Numbered from the stretch's first letter, positions 43,281 to 53,350 are shown. The stretch: DNA of 64,000 bases from Metellina segmentata (GCA_947359465.1 OX375881.1:118044738-118108737); one strand, 5' to 3'. Translations and numbers: made by a program. Notes: a model not told the origin generated them from the sequence alone.

Positions 43281-43856
43281 CCGCGTTCACTTCAAATTCC
43301 ATCCAAGCGGCATCGCAAGTTCAATCCACTCTTCCTGCCTCGTCATTAAGCCCCGCTATCAATTTCTAAAATGCTCCTACAAGATTAACTCTCCTCCGAG
43401 AAATAAAATGCCGATCGCCCCAAAGAAAAGACACAAGTAAACAAAAGAAAAGGGGAAATGGAAACTGCCTCTCTCTTCTTGTAAGTATTGTATTTCTCCA
43501 CGCTCCATTTGCAGTGGAACCAAACTTGGGAACGCTACAGTGAAGGAAAATTATTTTCAGGTACTTCAAAGTTGGATTAAGAGATTGTGAAGAGGAGAGA
43601 GAAAGAAAGCGACTGGGATTTGAAGTGAACTGCGCAAGAGTTAGAACGATGCCAAACGAAAGAAGGAAACTTTTTAGTGAAACTTTCTCGTTTGTTTCCC
43701 TTTCAACTTTCTGTGCTTGCGGCAGACGTAATAGCACTCTCTGGAGATTCTATTTGATTTTGCAATTACTGGAGAATATTTCATAGCTGTTTTATGCATG
43801 GCGTTTTGTAAAATTATTTTACTGATCACCCTATTCCGGTTTGCATTGATCTAAAC
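43281..43856. other. No recognisable feature
   Basis: A 123-codon minus-strand frame (43366-43737) is rich in Ser/Leu/Phe, low in complexity and has no family resemblance. Confidence 0.35.
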
Positions 43857-44595
43857 CAGAGATCGATATCGACCCTCAAGGGTCGGTATTGTATTTGTTT
43901 GGGGTCGATAGAAAAAGCGAATCAGATGTTGGAAAGATCGAATACAACTTAGAAAGGAACTTTTGAATTGTTAGCTGATCTTGAAGTAAGAAGCTCTTTT
44001 TAAAAAAATAGGACTTGTTGTTACTTTTGGACGAATATAAATGTGGTAGAAAAGAATCTAAAAGTTTCTGAAGTGGTAATGCCTTTTTTCCTCGCATTTC
44101 CAAGCTCGTACAGGGTTGAAGCTGGTTTCATCTATGTTAATTCTATTTCAACAACGGAGATAAATAAGCTAGATGTTGATTTGCGTTACGTTTAAGGCTG
44201 AAAATGAACAGTTGCTATGTCGCGAAGCACACCCTTCACATTGTGTGTGGCAAAGTTAGTAAATTGTATACTAAGTTAATAGGTCTTATTTTTCTATATT
44301 ATAAGGAAAACTATTGTTAGTTTTGTTATCGAAATTAAATTTAACGTTTATACATCCCTATCAAATATGTGATGTTAACAAGGACGTTAAAAACAAACGT
44401 ATCTCTTTGACACTGACGATATAAAAATATATTCTATTTTATTCGTACAATAAACACTAACTATAAGATAAGCAACTCCACATAAGCTACTCTTTTGCTG
44501 ATTCTATTATAAGTACGTAGTAAAATAGAGGTGGTCGATAAAAAGTCAAGAAACTTTGGAAGGGGTCTATGCTCAAAGAAGTTTGGAGACCCCTG
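43857..44595. mobile_element. 739-bp hAT-like element with 8-bp TSD
   Basis: Ends CAGAGATCGATATCGACCCT and AAGTTTGGAGACCCCTG. Flanks ATCTAAAC (43849-43856) and ATCTAACC (44596-44603) differ at one base, the 8-bp duplication length typical of hAT. No transposase recognised inside. Confidence 0.75.
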
Positions 44596-44803
44596 ATCTA
44601 ACCAATGTATAACGATGACCTAGAAAACGCCTAAAAACATTGAAAATGACCTATAAAATGTTTTATTCAGATTTTGGCATTGTTAAGCATTTTAATTTAC
44701 TCAAAGTACTATACGATATTTTTATATCTTCTATTAAAATCGAAAACAAATCTCACCAGTGAATCGTCAAATGAACCGCATAGCGAAGCATTATTTTGCG
44801 TTG

Positions 44804-45100
44804 AAGGTAGGTAGGTATTTTCATTAACGCTGTACTAGAGCAACACAACGGCTAGGAATACGACGGTCCTGGATCAATCTCAATAGGGAAAGATATGAGG
44901 ACACCAACGCATCATTTTGAACCACGGTCAGATGACGAGGCAACACCTGAGCTGGAAGCCCACTCTCCACGCTCACGAACATGAGGACGTTTGAGGCTAC
45001 GATAGATTGAACGTGCACCAGCCCTTTTAAACAAAATGGTCTTTGATCTCGCAACACACCGATTGCGAGTACGATACTCTTCAAACCGGTCTATCGCTGC
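44804..45100 (-). mobile_element. SINE-A, nearly full length
   Basis: AAGGTAGGTAGGTATTTTCA, GACGGTCCTGGATCAATCTC, TTTTGAACCACGGTCAGATG, GAACGTGCACCAGCCC and head TTCAAACCGGTCTATCGC. Confidence 0.88.
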
Positions 45101-45255
45101 CATTACGTTCAAGAAGCTTTTGACACCATTAGCTAGTTCATAAGTTATTTGTAATGAGTTTGTGTAAAAATTTTACTAACTCCTATAACAAAACTATAAC
45201 TTTATGCCAAGGAAAAATAATATTATGAAAAAATATAAATAAAAATATCAGCAAA

Positions 45256-45356
45256 TGACTAGAAAAATGGCTTACAATTTTCAAAATGACTAGTAACATG
45301 GCCTAAAAATTTCAAAATAGCTAGAAACATGGCCTAAAAATTTCAAAATGACTACA
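45256..45356 (+). repeat. 31-bp tandem repeat, 3.3 units
   Basis: Unit AAATGACTAGTAACATGGCC TAAAAATTTCA. A diverged relative sits at 44629-44660 (GATGACCTAGAAAACGCCTA), on the other side of the SINE-A. Confidence 0.85.
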
Positions 45357-46157
45357 TGTGTAAACATAATTTAAATTTACATTGTACCGTAAAGCATGTT
45401 AAAAACATAAAAATTCTACAACAAAAATGCGTGATTCTACACACAATGCGATCACTAGAATTTTTTTTTAAATGAAACCGGAAGCATAATCGAACAAAAG
45501 AATCATAATGGCCGTCTAAATTTAGTTTTCGTTCGAAAAGCAAGGAAACAAGACCAGAGCATTCTTAAAATGAAAATGCATATTTTTATTGTCCTTTTTA
45601 GCACCTGAAAGGCTAAAAAGCAACGCAGGAAAAAATGGCACTACTTTAATTTCTTAAAAAAGAGCCATCACCTGTTTTTTTTTTATTTATTCACGGAACT
45701 AACAATGTGGAAAATCATAAAAACACACTTCCGAAAGGCAAGATAATGGCGCCGTGACCATTGTGGTTTCGAAATAAATGGCGCCGCATATTTCGGCTCA
45801 AGAAAAAAGAATTCCTCCTTATTAGAATAGAGCGTTTCGAAAGAAGGAATTGAAAGGAAAGGAATGTTCCGTCGATATGTTTTGAATAAAAATTACTCCG
45901 GGAATGCTCTTTTGAATTCTTTTCCAACCATTATGCAATAAAGCATAATTCCAGTTTCGCTTACTGTTGATGGCCCCTCTAACGAAATAAAAGTTTTCGA
46001 AATGCTGGCAACGTGACAAGTTATTCTGGGTGAAAAAGCGGAATAGCTTTAAGATCTATCGAACTTGCATACAAATTGCACATCGCTCGTAGCGATGCGG
46101 TTGACTTTAGATACATACACTCAAATAAATGCTCAATTTTTAAACTTGCAATGCAAC
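45357..46157. other. No recognisable feature
   Basis: AT-rich sequence without a supported element. Confidence 0.35.
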
Positions 46158-46440
46158 AAGTAGGTATTTTAATTAACGTCGCACTGGAGCAACATAACGG
46201 GCTATCGGAGCCGGTCCGGAATAAAATCCCGATGAAAATATCCAAGGTACCACCACGTCATTTAGAATCACGGTCAGGTGACGATGTCATATCTGAGCTG
46301 GCAGCTCATTCTCCAAACTTCCACACCACGGTAGATTGACCATGCTCCAGCCCCCTTTGTACACGACGATCTTGGGTTGGATTCGAACTCGCAACCCTCC
46401 GGTTTCTATTCATTTACTATTCCGACCGAGCTACTGCGGC
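46158..46440 (-). mobile_element. SINE-A, nearly full length
   Basis: AAGTAGGTATTTTAATTAAC, CGCACTGGAGCAACATAACG, GTACACGACGATCTTGG, GAACTCGCAACCCTCC and head TCCGACCGAGCTACTGCGGC. About 20 bp of the body are lost around CCACGGTAG. Confidence 0.9.
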
Positions 46441-46522
46441 CAGACTTGTAAAAGCTAGGTGAGTGGAGTTGAGTAATGTAAGCACCTCGGCGTTAAAATC
46501 AACCTGCATTGTTTGAACCCAC

Positions 46523-46602
46523 TGTCTAACTAAATGTTTTCTTGTATTTTGTACTTTTGTAAATACAAAAGTACAAATTACTAGAAAACGTTTAGTAAGA
46601 CA
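46523..46602. repeat. 80-bp near-perfect hairpin
   Basis: Two 39-bp arms around an AA loop. The inner 13 bp (TTGTACTTTTGTA) pair perfectly; the rest has about five mismatches, with arms starting TGTCTAACTAAATG and ending GTTTAGTAAGACA. Confidence 0.85.
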
Positions 46603-46933
46603 AGAACCACAGTGCCTGAAAGGAATCAACATAACTCCTCTTCAGTTTAGAAGGAATAAAAGGGTTATGAGTTCGATGACGCATTTGGCAACGTACCAAG
46701 AAAGGGTTGTAAGTTTGATGGCGTAGTTACAATTGCGTTAGTAATTCAGTTGGTTCTCACCACACCAATAGTTCTTGCTTTCAAAGCGTCAATTGTTCGA
46801 TTTGCTCCAGCCTACCGTAATAAACTAGGGAAAAGTGACCGAATATGCTTAGTTACTTGCTTAGTTTAAGATACTCCTGTATCTTTATCGTACGGTGTTG
46901 TCATCTGCTGGGAAAGTCATGAACTATTATGGT
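46603..46933. other. No recognisable feature
   Basis: Left flank of the LTR element; nothing supported. Confidence 0.4.
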
Positions 46934-47301
46934 TGTAGGAATACTAGACAACGGTAGTTGTCTACTAGTCTGGAAAGAACTCATTATAAGAGCAACGAGA
47001 CTGGTAGGAGTCAGTTGCATTGTAGTAGGAATGCAAGGCAAGACTGTCAGGAGCCATTCACATTCCGGTATTCAGTTACGAGAAAATTAATAGAACAGAC
47101 ACTTTTTCCCCTGGACGCCATTGAGAGCTGACGTATTTTTTCCGAGCAGAGACGACTGCTGCAGATAATGACGGAACTGTTTTAAAATATAACTCAACTG
47201 TACATAATAACTGTGGATATTAATTCATTAAATGTCAATGTGCTGTAAGATTCGAAGTCTTTAATATAGACCTTACCAAACAGAACAACACGAATCTTAC
47301 A
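46934..47301 (+). repeat. 5' LTR (368 bp)
   Basis: TGTAGGAATAC...GAATCTTACA with TG/CA ends. Matches 48858-49226 except C/A in GAGCTGACGT versus GAGCTGAAGT and T6 versus T7. TTAAAATATAACTC could serve as a TATA region. Confidence 0.95.
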
Positions 47302-47306
47302 AAAAA

Positions 47307-47324
47307 TGGGGGTTCGGCCGGGAT
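47307..47324 (+). promoter_or_regulatory. Primer-binding site, probably tRNA-Pro
   Basis: TGGGGGTTCGGCCGGGAT lies five bases after the LTR. It fits the complement of a tRNA 3' end (CCA, discriminator C, acceptor strand CCGAACC, T-stem CCCGG) and closely resembles the TGGGGGCTCGTCCGGGAT site read by tRNA-Pro in murine retroviruses. Confidence 0.65.
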
Positions 47325-47675
47325 GTGAAAAACCGTTGACGACCGCGACGATTCTCCTCCTTCGTACGAGGGCGTGAACCCCCTTCCGCTCCAACTAAGG
47401 GTAGCGACGACGGATTAGCAGACCCCGAAAGCAGTGACGATTGAACCGGCCGGCGGAATGTTTTGACTCCCTATGCAAACCTGGACTTGTGTTTTAATCA
47501 TCCGCAAGAACAGTTTCATGACTTCTCCTGACGTGGTGCTGATGATAGACTGAAACGACAAAAAAGAAAACGCGTAGACGAAAAAAAGCGTAGACGCAAA
47601 AGACGAGTTGACGGAAAAGACGGATAGAAGGAACTTTCGAAATTGTGAGTACAGAATTTTGTTTTACTTGATGAC

Positions 47676-47891
47676 ATGGCATATTTAACTAAGGCCCGAA
47701 AAGCGGATTTGCTGACATTGATTGACGAATTAGGCCTGATAGTGCCAGCGAATCCCAAAGTAGCGCAGTGCTCGAAACTTATAATAGATTCTGAAAATTA
47801 TGACGAGGAGATAACAAAAAATCTGTTGAGCGTTATTATAACTAAACGCGAAGAGAAAATTGAAGCCGAAAAAGAAGCTAGGAAAGGCTGA
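47676..47891 (+). pseudogene. gag N-terminal remnant
   Basis: A 71-codon frame starting ATG. ARKADLLTLIDELGLIVPA followed by CSKLIIDSENYDEEITKNLL resembles the KADLLTLAEELG...LI..S..YDEEF start of gag in arthropod Ty3/gypsy elements. It begins about 350 bp after the primer-binding site, a plausible gag position, and is cut by the deletion, ending at a TGA just past the junction. The remaining gag capsid and nucleocapsid are absent. It overlaps the integrase frame by about 30 bp in a different reading phase. Confidence 0.72.
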
Positions 47892-48759
47892 AGGATTTCT
47901 AAATCCAATTCCTAAAGAGGACGTTCCATTATACACTTATCACATTGATTTCATAGGTCCGTTACCTTCAACATCTAAGAACTATCAGCATATCTTCACG
48001 GTAGTAGTCGCATTCACAAAATTCACTTGGTTATATCCTACCAAATCTACGACATCAGGTGACGCAATAAATAAACTCAAACAACAACAAAATAGTTTTG
48101 GAAATCCTGCGAGGATAATCTCGGATAGAGGATCCGCTTTTACATCTAAAGAATTTACAGATTTTTGTTGCGAAAACGGGATTGAACACCTAAAAATCAC
48201 AACAGGAATCCCAAGAGGCAATGGACAAGTAGAAAGAATGCACAAAACCCTGATTCCAGTGTTATCCAAACTTTCAATTGAAGAACCGATCAAATGGTTC
48301 AAACACGTTGACGCCGTACAAAGAATACTCAATAGTACAACCTCCAGAAGCACAAGATGGACACCCTTCGAACTTTTGACAGGTGTGAAAATGCGAAACA
48401 AAGAAGATCTCAAGATAGTCCAGCTTTTAGAAGAAGAATATACTGAAGTGTTTCTAGAGAAGAGGAAGAAATTAAGAGACGATGCCAAAGAGAATATCCT
48501 AAAAATTCAGGAAGAGAATAAAAGAACGTATGATAAGAAGAGGAAGAAACCTCATCAATACAAAGAGGGCGATCTTATTGCTATTCGGCGGACTCAATTT
48601 GGTGTCGGAATGAAATTACGACCGAAATTCTTAGGACCATATCGAGTGAAGAAAGTAAAACCCCATGATCGCTATGACGTTGAGAAAGTTGGAAACCATG
48701 AAGGACCGAACTTGACGTCGACAGCAGCTGACCATATGAAGTCGTGGTTCAGTAACTAA
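47860..48759 (+). CDS. Ty3/gypsy integrase core and C-terminal domain, open but 5'-truncated
   Basis: Joins element DNA to the host chromosome in intact relatives. The frame is open for 299 codons to TAA but has no ATG at its start (it opens at TTG 47860), and the upstream HHCC zinc finger and the rest of pol are deleted. The catalytic triad is complete: Asp30 (TYHIDFIGPL), Asp89 (ISDRGSAFTS) and Glu125 (GNGQVERMH), spacing D-x58-D-x35-E. A Lys/Glu-rich segment follows at about 190-225, then a GPY-type C-terminal module with KFLGPYRVKK, the GPY at about 259-261. Residue 50 is Val where relatives usually have Asp (VVVDAFTKF), a non-catalytic change. Translation is unlikely because only the short gag start precedes it, in another phase. 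Confidence 0.9.
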   Translation: MKPKKKLGKAEGFLNPIPKEDVPLYTYHIDFIGPLPSTSKNYQHIFTVVVAFTKFTWLYPTKSTTSGDAINKLKQQQNSFGNPARIISDRGSAFTSKEFTDFCCENGIEHLKITTGIPRGNGQVERMHKTLIPVLSKLSIEEPIKWFKHVDAVQRILNSTTSRSTRWTPFELLTGVKMRNKEDLKIVQLLEEEYTEVFLEKRKKLRDDAKENILKIQEENKRTYDKKRKKPHQYKEGDLIAIRRTQFGVGMKLRPKFLGPYRVKKVKPHDRYDVEKVGNHEGPNLTSTAADHMKSWFSN

Positions 48760-48857
48760 TACTGAATCAATGTATTCCCAGATACTGTTTTGTGTTTTTT
48801 TTTTTTTTAGGTTTGTCGTGTTCCTTTCGAGGACGAAAGATCATCAGGATGGCCGGT

Positions 48858-49226
48858 TGTAGGAATACTAGACAACGGTAGTTGTCTACTAGTCTGGAAA
48901 GAACTCATTATAAGAGCAACGAGACTGGTAGGAGTCAGTTGCATTGTAGTAGGAATGCAAGGCAAGACTGTCAGGAGCCATTCACATTCCGGTATTCAGT
49001 TACGAGAAAATTAATAGAACAGACACTTTTTCCCCTGGACGCCATTGAGAGCTGAAGTATTTTTTTCCGAGCAGAGACGACTGCTGCAGATAATGACGGA
49101 ACTGTTTTAAAATATAACTCAACTGTACATAATAACTGTGGATATTAATTCATTAAATGTCAATGTGCTGTAAGATTCGAAGTCTTTAATATAGACCTTA
49201 CCAAACAGAACAACACGAATCTTACA
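48858..49226 (+). repeat. 3' LTR (369 bp)
   Basis: Near-identical partner of 46934-47301. The bases before it (CATCAGGATGGCCGGT) are not a clean polypurine tract; AGGACGAAAGA lies about 25 bp upstream. Confidence 0.95.
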
Positions 49227-49479
49227 TAGGTATGGAGACTAGTCATTGTAAACATAACCTTACCCATTGCAAGCCGACCCATACATCAGTAGCAACCTAT
49301 TCTGTCACATCGCTTTCAAGAGTTCGGAAGCCTTCTTCTTGACTGGTCTTCAGGTGTAGGCGATAAGGTGTTGTTCACAAACATTCTGCTCTTGGTACAT
49401 AAACAGCCTAAACCTTTCCACAAACAGCTAATTCGAAAAAAATTATAAAATCGGTTTTGTTTTCTTTGCGTGTAATTGA

Positions 49480-49640
49480 TATGTATTTTGCCAAAAAATT
49501 GGTCCACATTTCGAAACAGCTGTAGGAATGGACAGAAATTCCCATAGCTGTGTATCAAAACCTTGTTGAAAGTATGCCCAGAAGGATTGCTAGTGTTATT
49601 GCAGCACGTGGGGGACCATCCCCCTATTATAGCATGTATA
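49480..49640 (+). pseudogene. Tc1-type transposase C-terminal scrap
   Basis: The plus-strand translation NLVESMPRRIASVIAARGG followed by PSPYY matches the SMPRR...GGxxxY end of Tc1-family transposases; NVSKQL and a stop precede it. Residues upstream (49330-49470) are ambiguous. The 140-codon minus-strand frame over the same DNA is its antisense shadow. Confidence 0.65.
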
Positions 49641-50102
49641 CTTTCCCTTATACCATTGTGACGGTAGCAAAGCATGCGCTCGGCGTAAGAGTTGAAAGGA
49701 CGAATAGATGAGATGCCGCAGGGGTCACGCCGACGCATGAACTCAGCGCGCCGGACCGAGAACCAACGAGCCGACGGTCAAGAGTTGGATTTCACCGCGG
49801 AACGAAACGGGAAAACGAAATAGTTTTGCGAACCGCAGATAACGAACGCCAGGTCAAAAGTTCATTTCCGCCGCTTCCAGGATCAGTGGAGACCGCAGAG
49901 ACCTTTGTACCCGCCGCCTCGCTAATGAAGTTCGTGGTGGTAAGGGAAAATGAACTGCCAATGAACAGCGGGATTTGAAACCAGCCAACGGCGAGAGGAC
50001 AAGTGTGTCGAATGAAACGATAGGGGAGCCTCAACAACCCCCGTGGGACTTTCGTAGTCGAGAAGGGAAAATATTTTGAAATGAGAGGTCAACAGACCCG
50101 AG

Positions 50103-50620
50103 GGATCAAACTGATCCGAGGAAGTGGACACCCGTTCACGGTTACGGAGATAACCCGTTCTCTGGAGGAGAGCTCATCCGAGCTTTGCAAAAAGGCTAGT
50201 CTGCTGGAGTCACGACTGCTGTTCGTGGACTCTCGAGAAATTTCCCGAACCGGGAGTACGTCTATCAGACGTGAGGAAAGCTTAAACCTAAGCTGTAGGT
50301 CCAGTCCTGTGGAGCGGACGCATAACCTTTGACTAGCCTCACCAGAGCTATGAATCACTCAACCGAGTGCCATTTTAGAAAGCTCAAACCTGAGCTTTGG
50401 ATATTGAAACAGTCGTGAATGCTCATCCGAGCACTAGAAAATGCTGGCATAAGACTGCAGGAGTCACGACTGCTGTTCATTGATTCTGGGGAATTCCTGA
50501 CCCGGGAGGACGTTGAAAAGACGTAGAGAAGCTCAAACCTGAGCTGCTGATTTGTTGCGGATGTGAATTTTGGAAAGAGCTCAACCGAGCGGTCATCGAA
50601 TTTTCGAGCTCACCCGAGCT
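50103..50620 (+). other. Array of about eleven mini-hairpins with constant ACC-type loops
   Basis: Stem/stem pairs: GGATCA/TGATCC 50103, AGCTC/GAGCT 50171, TCCCG/CGGGA 50253, ACGTCT/AGACGT 50268, AGCTTA/TAAGCT 50279, CACTC/GAGTG 50356, AAAGCTCA/TGAGCTTT 50379, TGCTC/GAGCA 50420, AGCTCA/TGAGCT 50530, GCTC/GAGC 50579, AGCTC/GAGCT 50607. Loops are AACC, ATCC, ACCC, AAC or ATC. Two homologous units about 250 bp apart (from 50171 and from 50420) share GAGTCACGACTGCTGTTC. CAGTCGTGA 50410 and TCACGACTG 50464 form a 9-bp outer stem around the TGCTC hairpin. Confidence 0.85.
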
Positions 50621-50752
50621 AAGAATAAGAAACCTTACTCACCCGATTAAGGACTGGAGAAGGGCTCACCCAAACCGGATAGTCAACTTGGAATCCCGAG
50701 GCCAAGGACAATTCACCGAGTTCGGCAAAATCAGTCACCTGGACTCTGCTTG

Positions 50753-50760
50753 TATAAATA
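50753..50760 (+). promoter_or_regulatory. TATA box of the probable LTR
   Basis: TATAAATA, 43 bp upstream of AATAAA at 50802-50807. The close spacing suggests a short R region. Confidence 0.5.
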
Positions 50761-51121
50761 CGCAACCTATATATCCGTCAAATCTGTTCGTAATTTTTAA
50801 TAATAAATATATTAGCCCAAAACACTGCGAACGATCTCTTCTAGTAGACTACGGTACCATTTCCAACAAGTCACATCATCACATCTTGTTGCCCGGTCCA
50901 TTATTGTAGGGTAGTGTATTTGAATCATCAATTATCTGATGAGTGTCGTCGAGCATGTAGTATCGTGTGTTTCGTTTCTTGTTTGTCGTCATGTATTATT
51001 ATTCGTGTGTGCCGTTAAGTGATGTTTATTGAATGTATTGTGCCAAAGAAAGTCTTCCATCGTTTTTACGAACCACAAAAAATTTAAATAAACTAATATA
51101 AAGAGATGCATAAAAGGTGTC

Positions 51122-51383
51122 CCTAGGTATTTCAATCGTCGAATTAGTTCAACACAACGGGCTATTGGCGACGGTCCGGGATCAAACCTGAAGGGGAAAA
51201 TTCGCAGACAACACCACGTCCTTTTGAATCACTGTCAGATGATGAAGTCACACCTGAGCTGGCACAACATTTCCACACCACAACGATATCACGACACATT
51301 TAACGTGTATCAGCCCCATATCACACGATTGTGTTTGGTTGAATTGGACTTACCAACCTTCCGGTTGCTAATACCACGGCCGG
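51122..51383 (-). mobile_element. SINE-A, nearly full length
   Basis: AACACAACGGGCTATTGGCG, ACGGTCCGGGATCAAACC, AAGTCACACCTGAGCTGGCA and CCTTCCGGTTGCTAATACCA. Short mid-body deletions. Confidence 0.88.
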
Positions 51384-52035
51384 ATGAATAAAAGAATGAA
51401 ACATGTTTGTCCATTACATGATATACAATATAAGAAGTATGAAAGTGATAGATGTAAATAGGGAAAAATGATCACTCAATCGATGGCCTAGAGCAGAAAC
51501 TAACTCATTCACTGTCTTTTTTCGGAGACACCCAACGATTGTTTCAATGATATTGAGAAATACATAGTGGTATTGCAATCCACTTATAAGTAATATAACA
51601 CTATCAAAATACTAATAATTGTTACCTTTTTATCCTAAGAACTAATAGTTAGTCTTTAAACACATGTTCTACATAGTAACGAATAAATTTGTAAATTAAT
51701 GAGTTTCTGTACAAAGCCGACAAAATAAAGATTTAAAACCTAAAAAAAAATCGTAATATTTAGATTGATAACTTCCCCAATCAAATTTGACAGACTTAAA
51801 ATTATTAGATTTCAAACGACGATGATTAATTACATAGCAGACAATTGAAATATAAACGAACAGCAAAACCCGGATGCATTTGTACGCTTTACAAATCATC
51901 CCAACAAACCAATAATTGAATGGATGTCTAGAAGGGCGTATGTTGCATATAAAAGATTTTACAGTGGACAACTAAAAAGAGTGAGGTTTTTAAATCAGAT
52001 AACGTTTAACCTTTGATGTCACATACGCCCTTTTT
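51384..52035. other. No recognisable feature
   Basis: AT-rich; a 91-codon minus frame at 51696-51971 lacks support. Confidence 0.4.
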
Positions 52036-52047
52036 AAATACTAGTGA

Positions 52048-52105
52048 GTCGTCAATAGCCCGTTGTGTTGCTCTAGTACGACGTTAACTAAAATTAGCAA
52101 TAACT
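52048..52105 (+). mobile_element. SINE-B, short 3' copy
   Basis: GTCGTCAATAGCCCGTTGTG then TTGCTCTAGTACGACGTTAA. Flanked by AATACTAGTGA (52037-52047) and AATACTAATGA (52106-52116), one mismatch. Confidence 0.85.
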
Positions 52106-52116
52106 AATACTAATGA

Positions 52117-52992
52117 ACCTGAATTTTATTTAACCTTTTTATGTTTTATGTTATTCAATAACAACACGTGGACCCCTGGTTCCCATAAAAACCTGTTCTG
52201 AAACATTTGTACCCCACTCCTTTCTTCTAGACCTTTCAATTGCAATAGGAAGAAGCTATCACATAACAAGTCTGAGGAAATCAAATCAAAAACTAATCCG
52301 AAATAAAACCATCAATTGAATCGCAGTTCGACATTTAAAAAATAGACGCGCCATTTCGCGCAAGGACTGCCATTTGTTGCGAAAAATCAGAAGAGAGATT
52401 TGTTGCCCGGGGAGGCTCGAATCAAAAGATTCCGTTTTCATTTTTTGGAAAAAACAAGTCCTTAAGAGGGGGAGTTCTGCCACAAATAAATCTTCTCTCG
52501 CGTGGTGGAAATTTGCATTCGTCTCCAGTTGAGGAGAAATTGGCGGGCTCTTCCCTATTTATCGCCAACAAACTAAAGCTTTTATCGAGGAATTTTAAGA
52601 AGTATATCTTATTGGAATTTCGTGTTTCGATTACGTTAAGAGGCGGTAAATGTATATTTGATGTTCCTCGCTTATTCCATTGATTTGTTTGCGCGGAGCC
52701 TTCTGCTGCGATGCTGATAAAACACTTTCCTTTTTTTATGGGGAGACTGGGGAAACAATCAAATTCGATCCGTTTCGAGATTGAGCTAAGGAAAAGGGGA
52801 AGCTCTTCAAATATGCACAGTTAACTTTGCTTACCTGTAATACCTTGGTTGCTGTTATTAAATATGCATGTGGGTACGAGTACAAGGCTCTAATTCTCCA
52901 AACTCTGTAAAGGTTATTCCATTGATTATTCATGCAGGAGAAAAATGTCATTGTTCTGATATAGAATAGGAATTCAAGTTTGCAACTTATTG
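52117..52992. other. No recognisable feature
   Basis: Mixed composition, no supported frame or repeat. Confidence 0.35.
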
Positions 52993-53283
52993 TAGATAGG
53001 TCGTCAAATGACGTCATACTGCATCAAAGCGACGGTGCGGGATTCATCTCGAATGGAAAGATGCGAGGACATCTCATCTTGAGAACCAGTCAGATGACGA
53101 GGTCAACACATGAACTGGTTTCGAGTGTACTCTTTACTCTCCAAGCTTCCATACTACGGGAACGCGAGGACACTTGAGGCCACGACAGATTGAACGTGCA
53201 CACGAGTCTTTGGCTGGATAGAGTCTCGAAATCATAACCCACCTGTTGTTCACGTGTTGCTCTTCCAACTAGACTATTGCGGC
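52993..53283 (-). mobile_element. SINE-A, diverged
   Basis: GACGTCATACTGCATCAAAG, GACGGTGCGGGATTCATC, CAGTCAGATGACGAGGTCAA, GATTGAACGTGCAC and TTGCTCTTCCAACTAGAC. Confidence 0.86.
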
Positions 53284-53350
53284 ACAACTTAACAACGCGT
53301 TAGGATTGTTTCATAAGTTTCACGGAAAAATTGAATCTCCAATAATTATC

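Larger units (their letters stand above)
46934..49226 (+). mobile_element. Ty3/gypsy LTR retrotransposon, young, internally deleted
   Basis: Complete two-LTR element of 2293 bp against roughly 5 kb for autonomous relatives. The order is 5' LTR, primer-binding site, start of gag, deletion junction near 47875-47890, integrase core and C-terminus, 3' LTR. Protease, reverse transcriptase, RNase H and the integrase zinc finger are gone. The LTRs differ by one substitution and one T in a homopolymer, so insertion was recent. No clear target-site duplication (CTATTATGGT before, TAGGTATGGA after). Confidence 0.93.
49657..50875 (+). mobile_element. Probable solo LTR (1219 bp)
   Basis: Bounded by TGTGAC at 49657 and its exact inverse GTCACA at 50870-50875. 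Inside are a hairpin array (50103-50620), TATAAATA at 50753-50760 and AATAAA at 50802-50807, the order expected for U3-R-U5. No adjacent coding region, primer-binding site or clear target duplication. Frames over 49900-50360 are shadows of the repeated hairpins. The LTR call is an inference. It could also be an unknown structured repeat. Confidence 0.5.

Noticed and set aside
47985..48488. 167-codon minus-strand frame
   Set aside because: Antisense shadow of the integrase frame.
46928..49236. TATGG as target duplication of the LTR element
   Set aside because: The matches are offset by several bases from the LTR ends (directly before on the left, four bases away on the right), so they are not a true TSD.
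49316..49738. 140-codon minus-strand frame
   Set aside because: Lies antisense to the Tc1 C-terminal scrap; the plus strand carries the recognisable motif.
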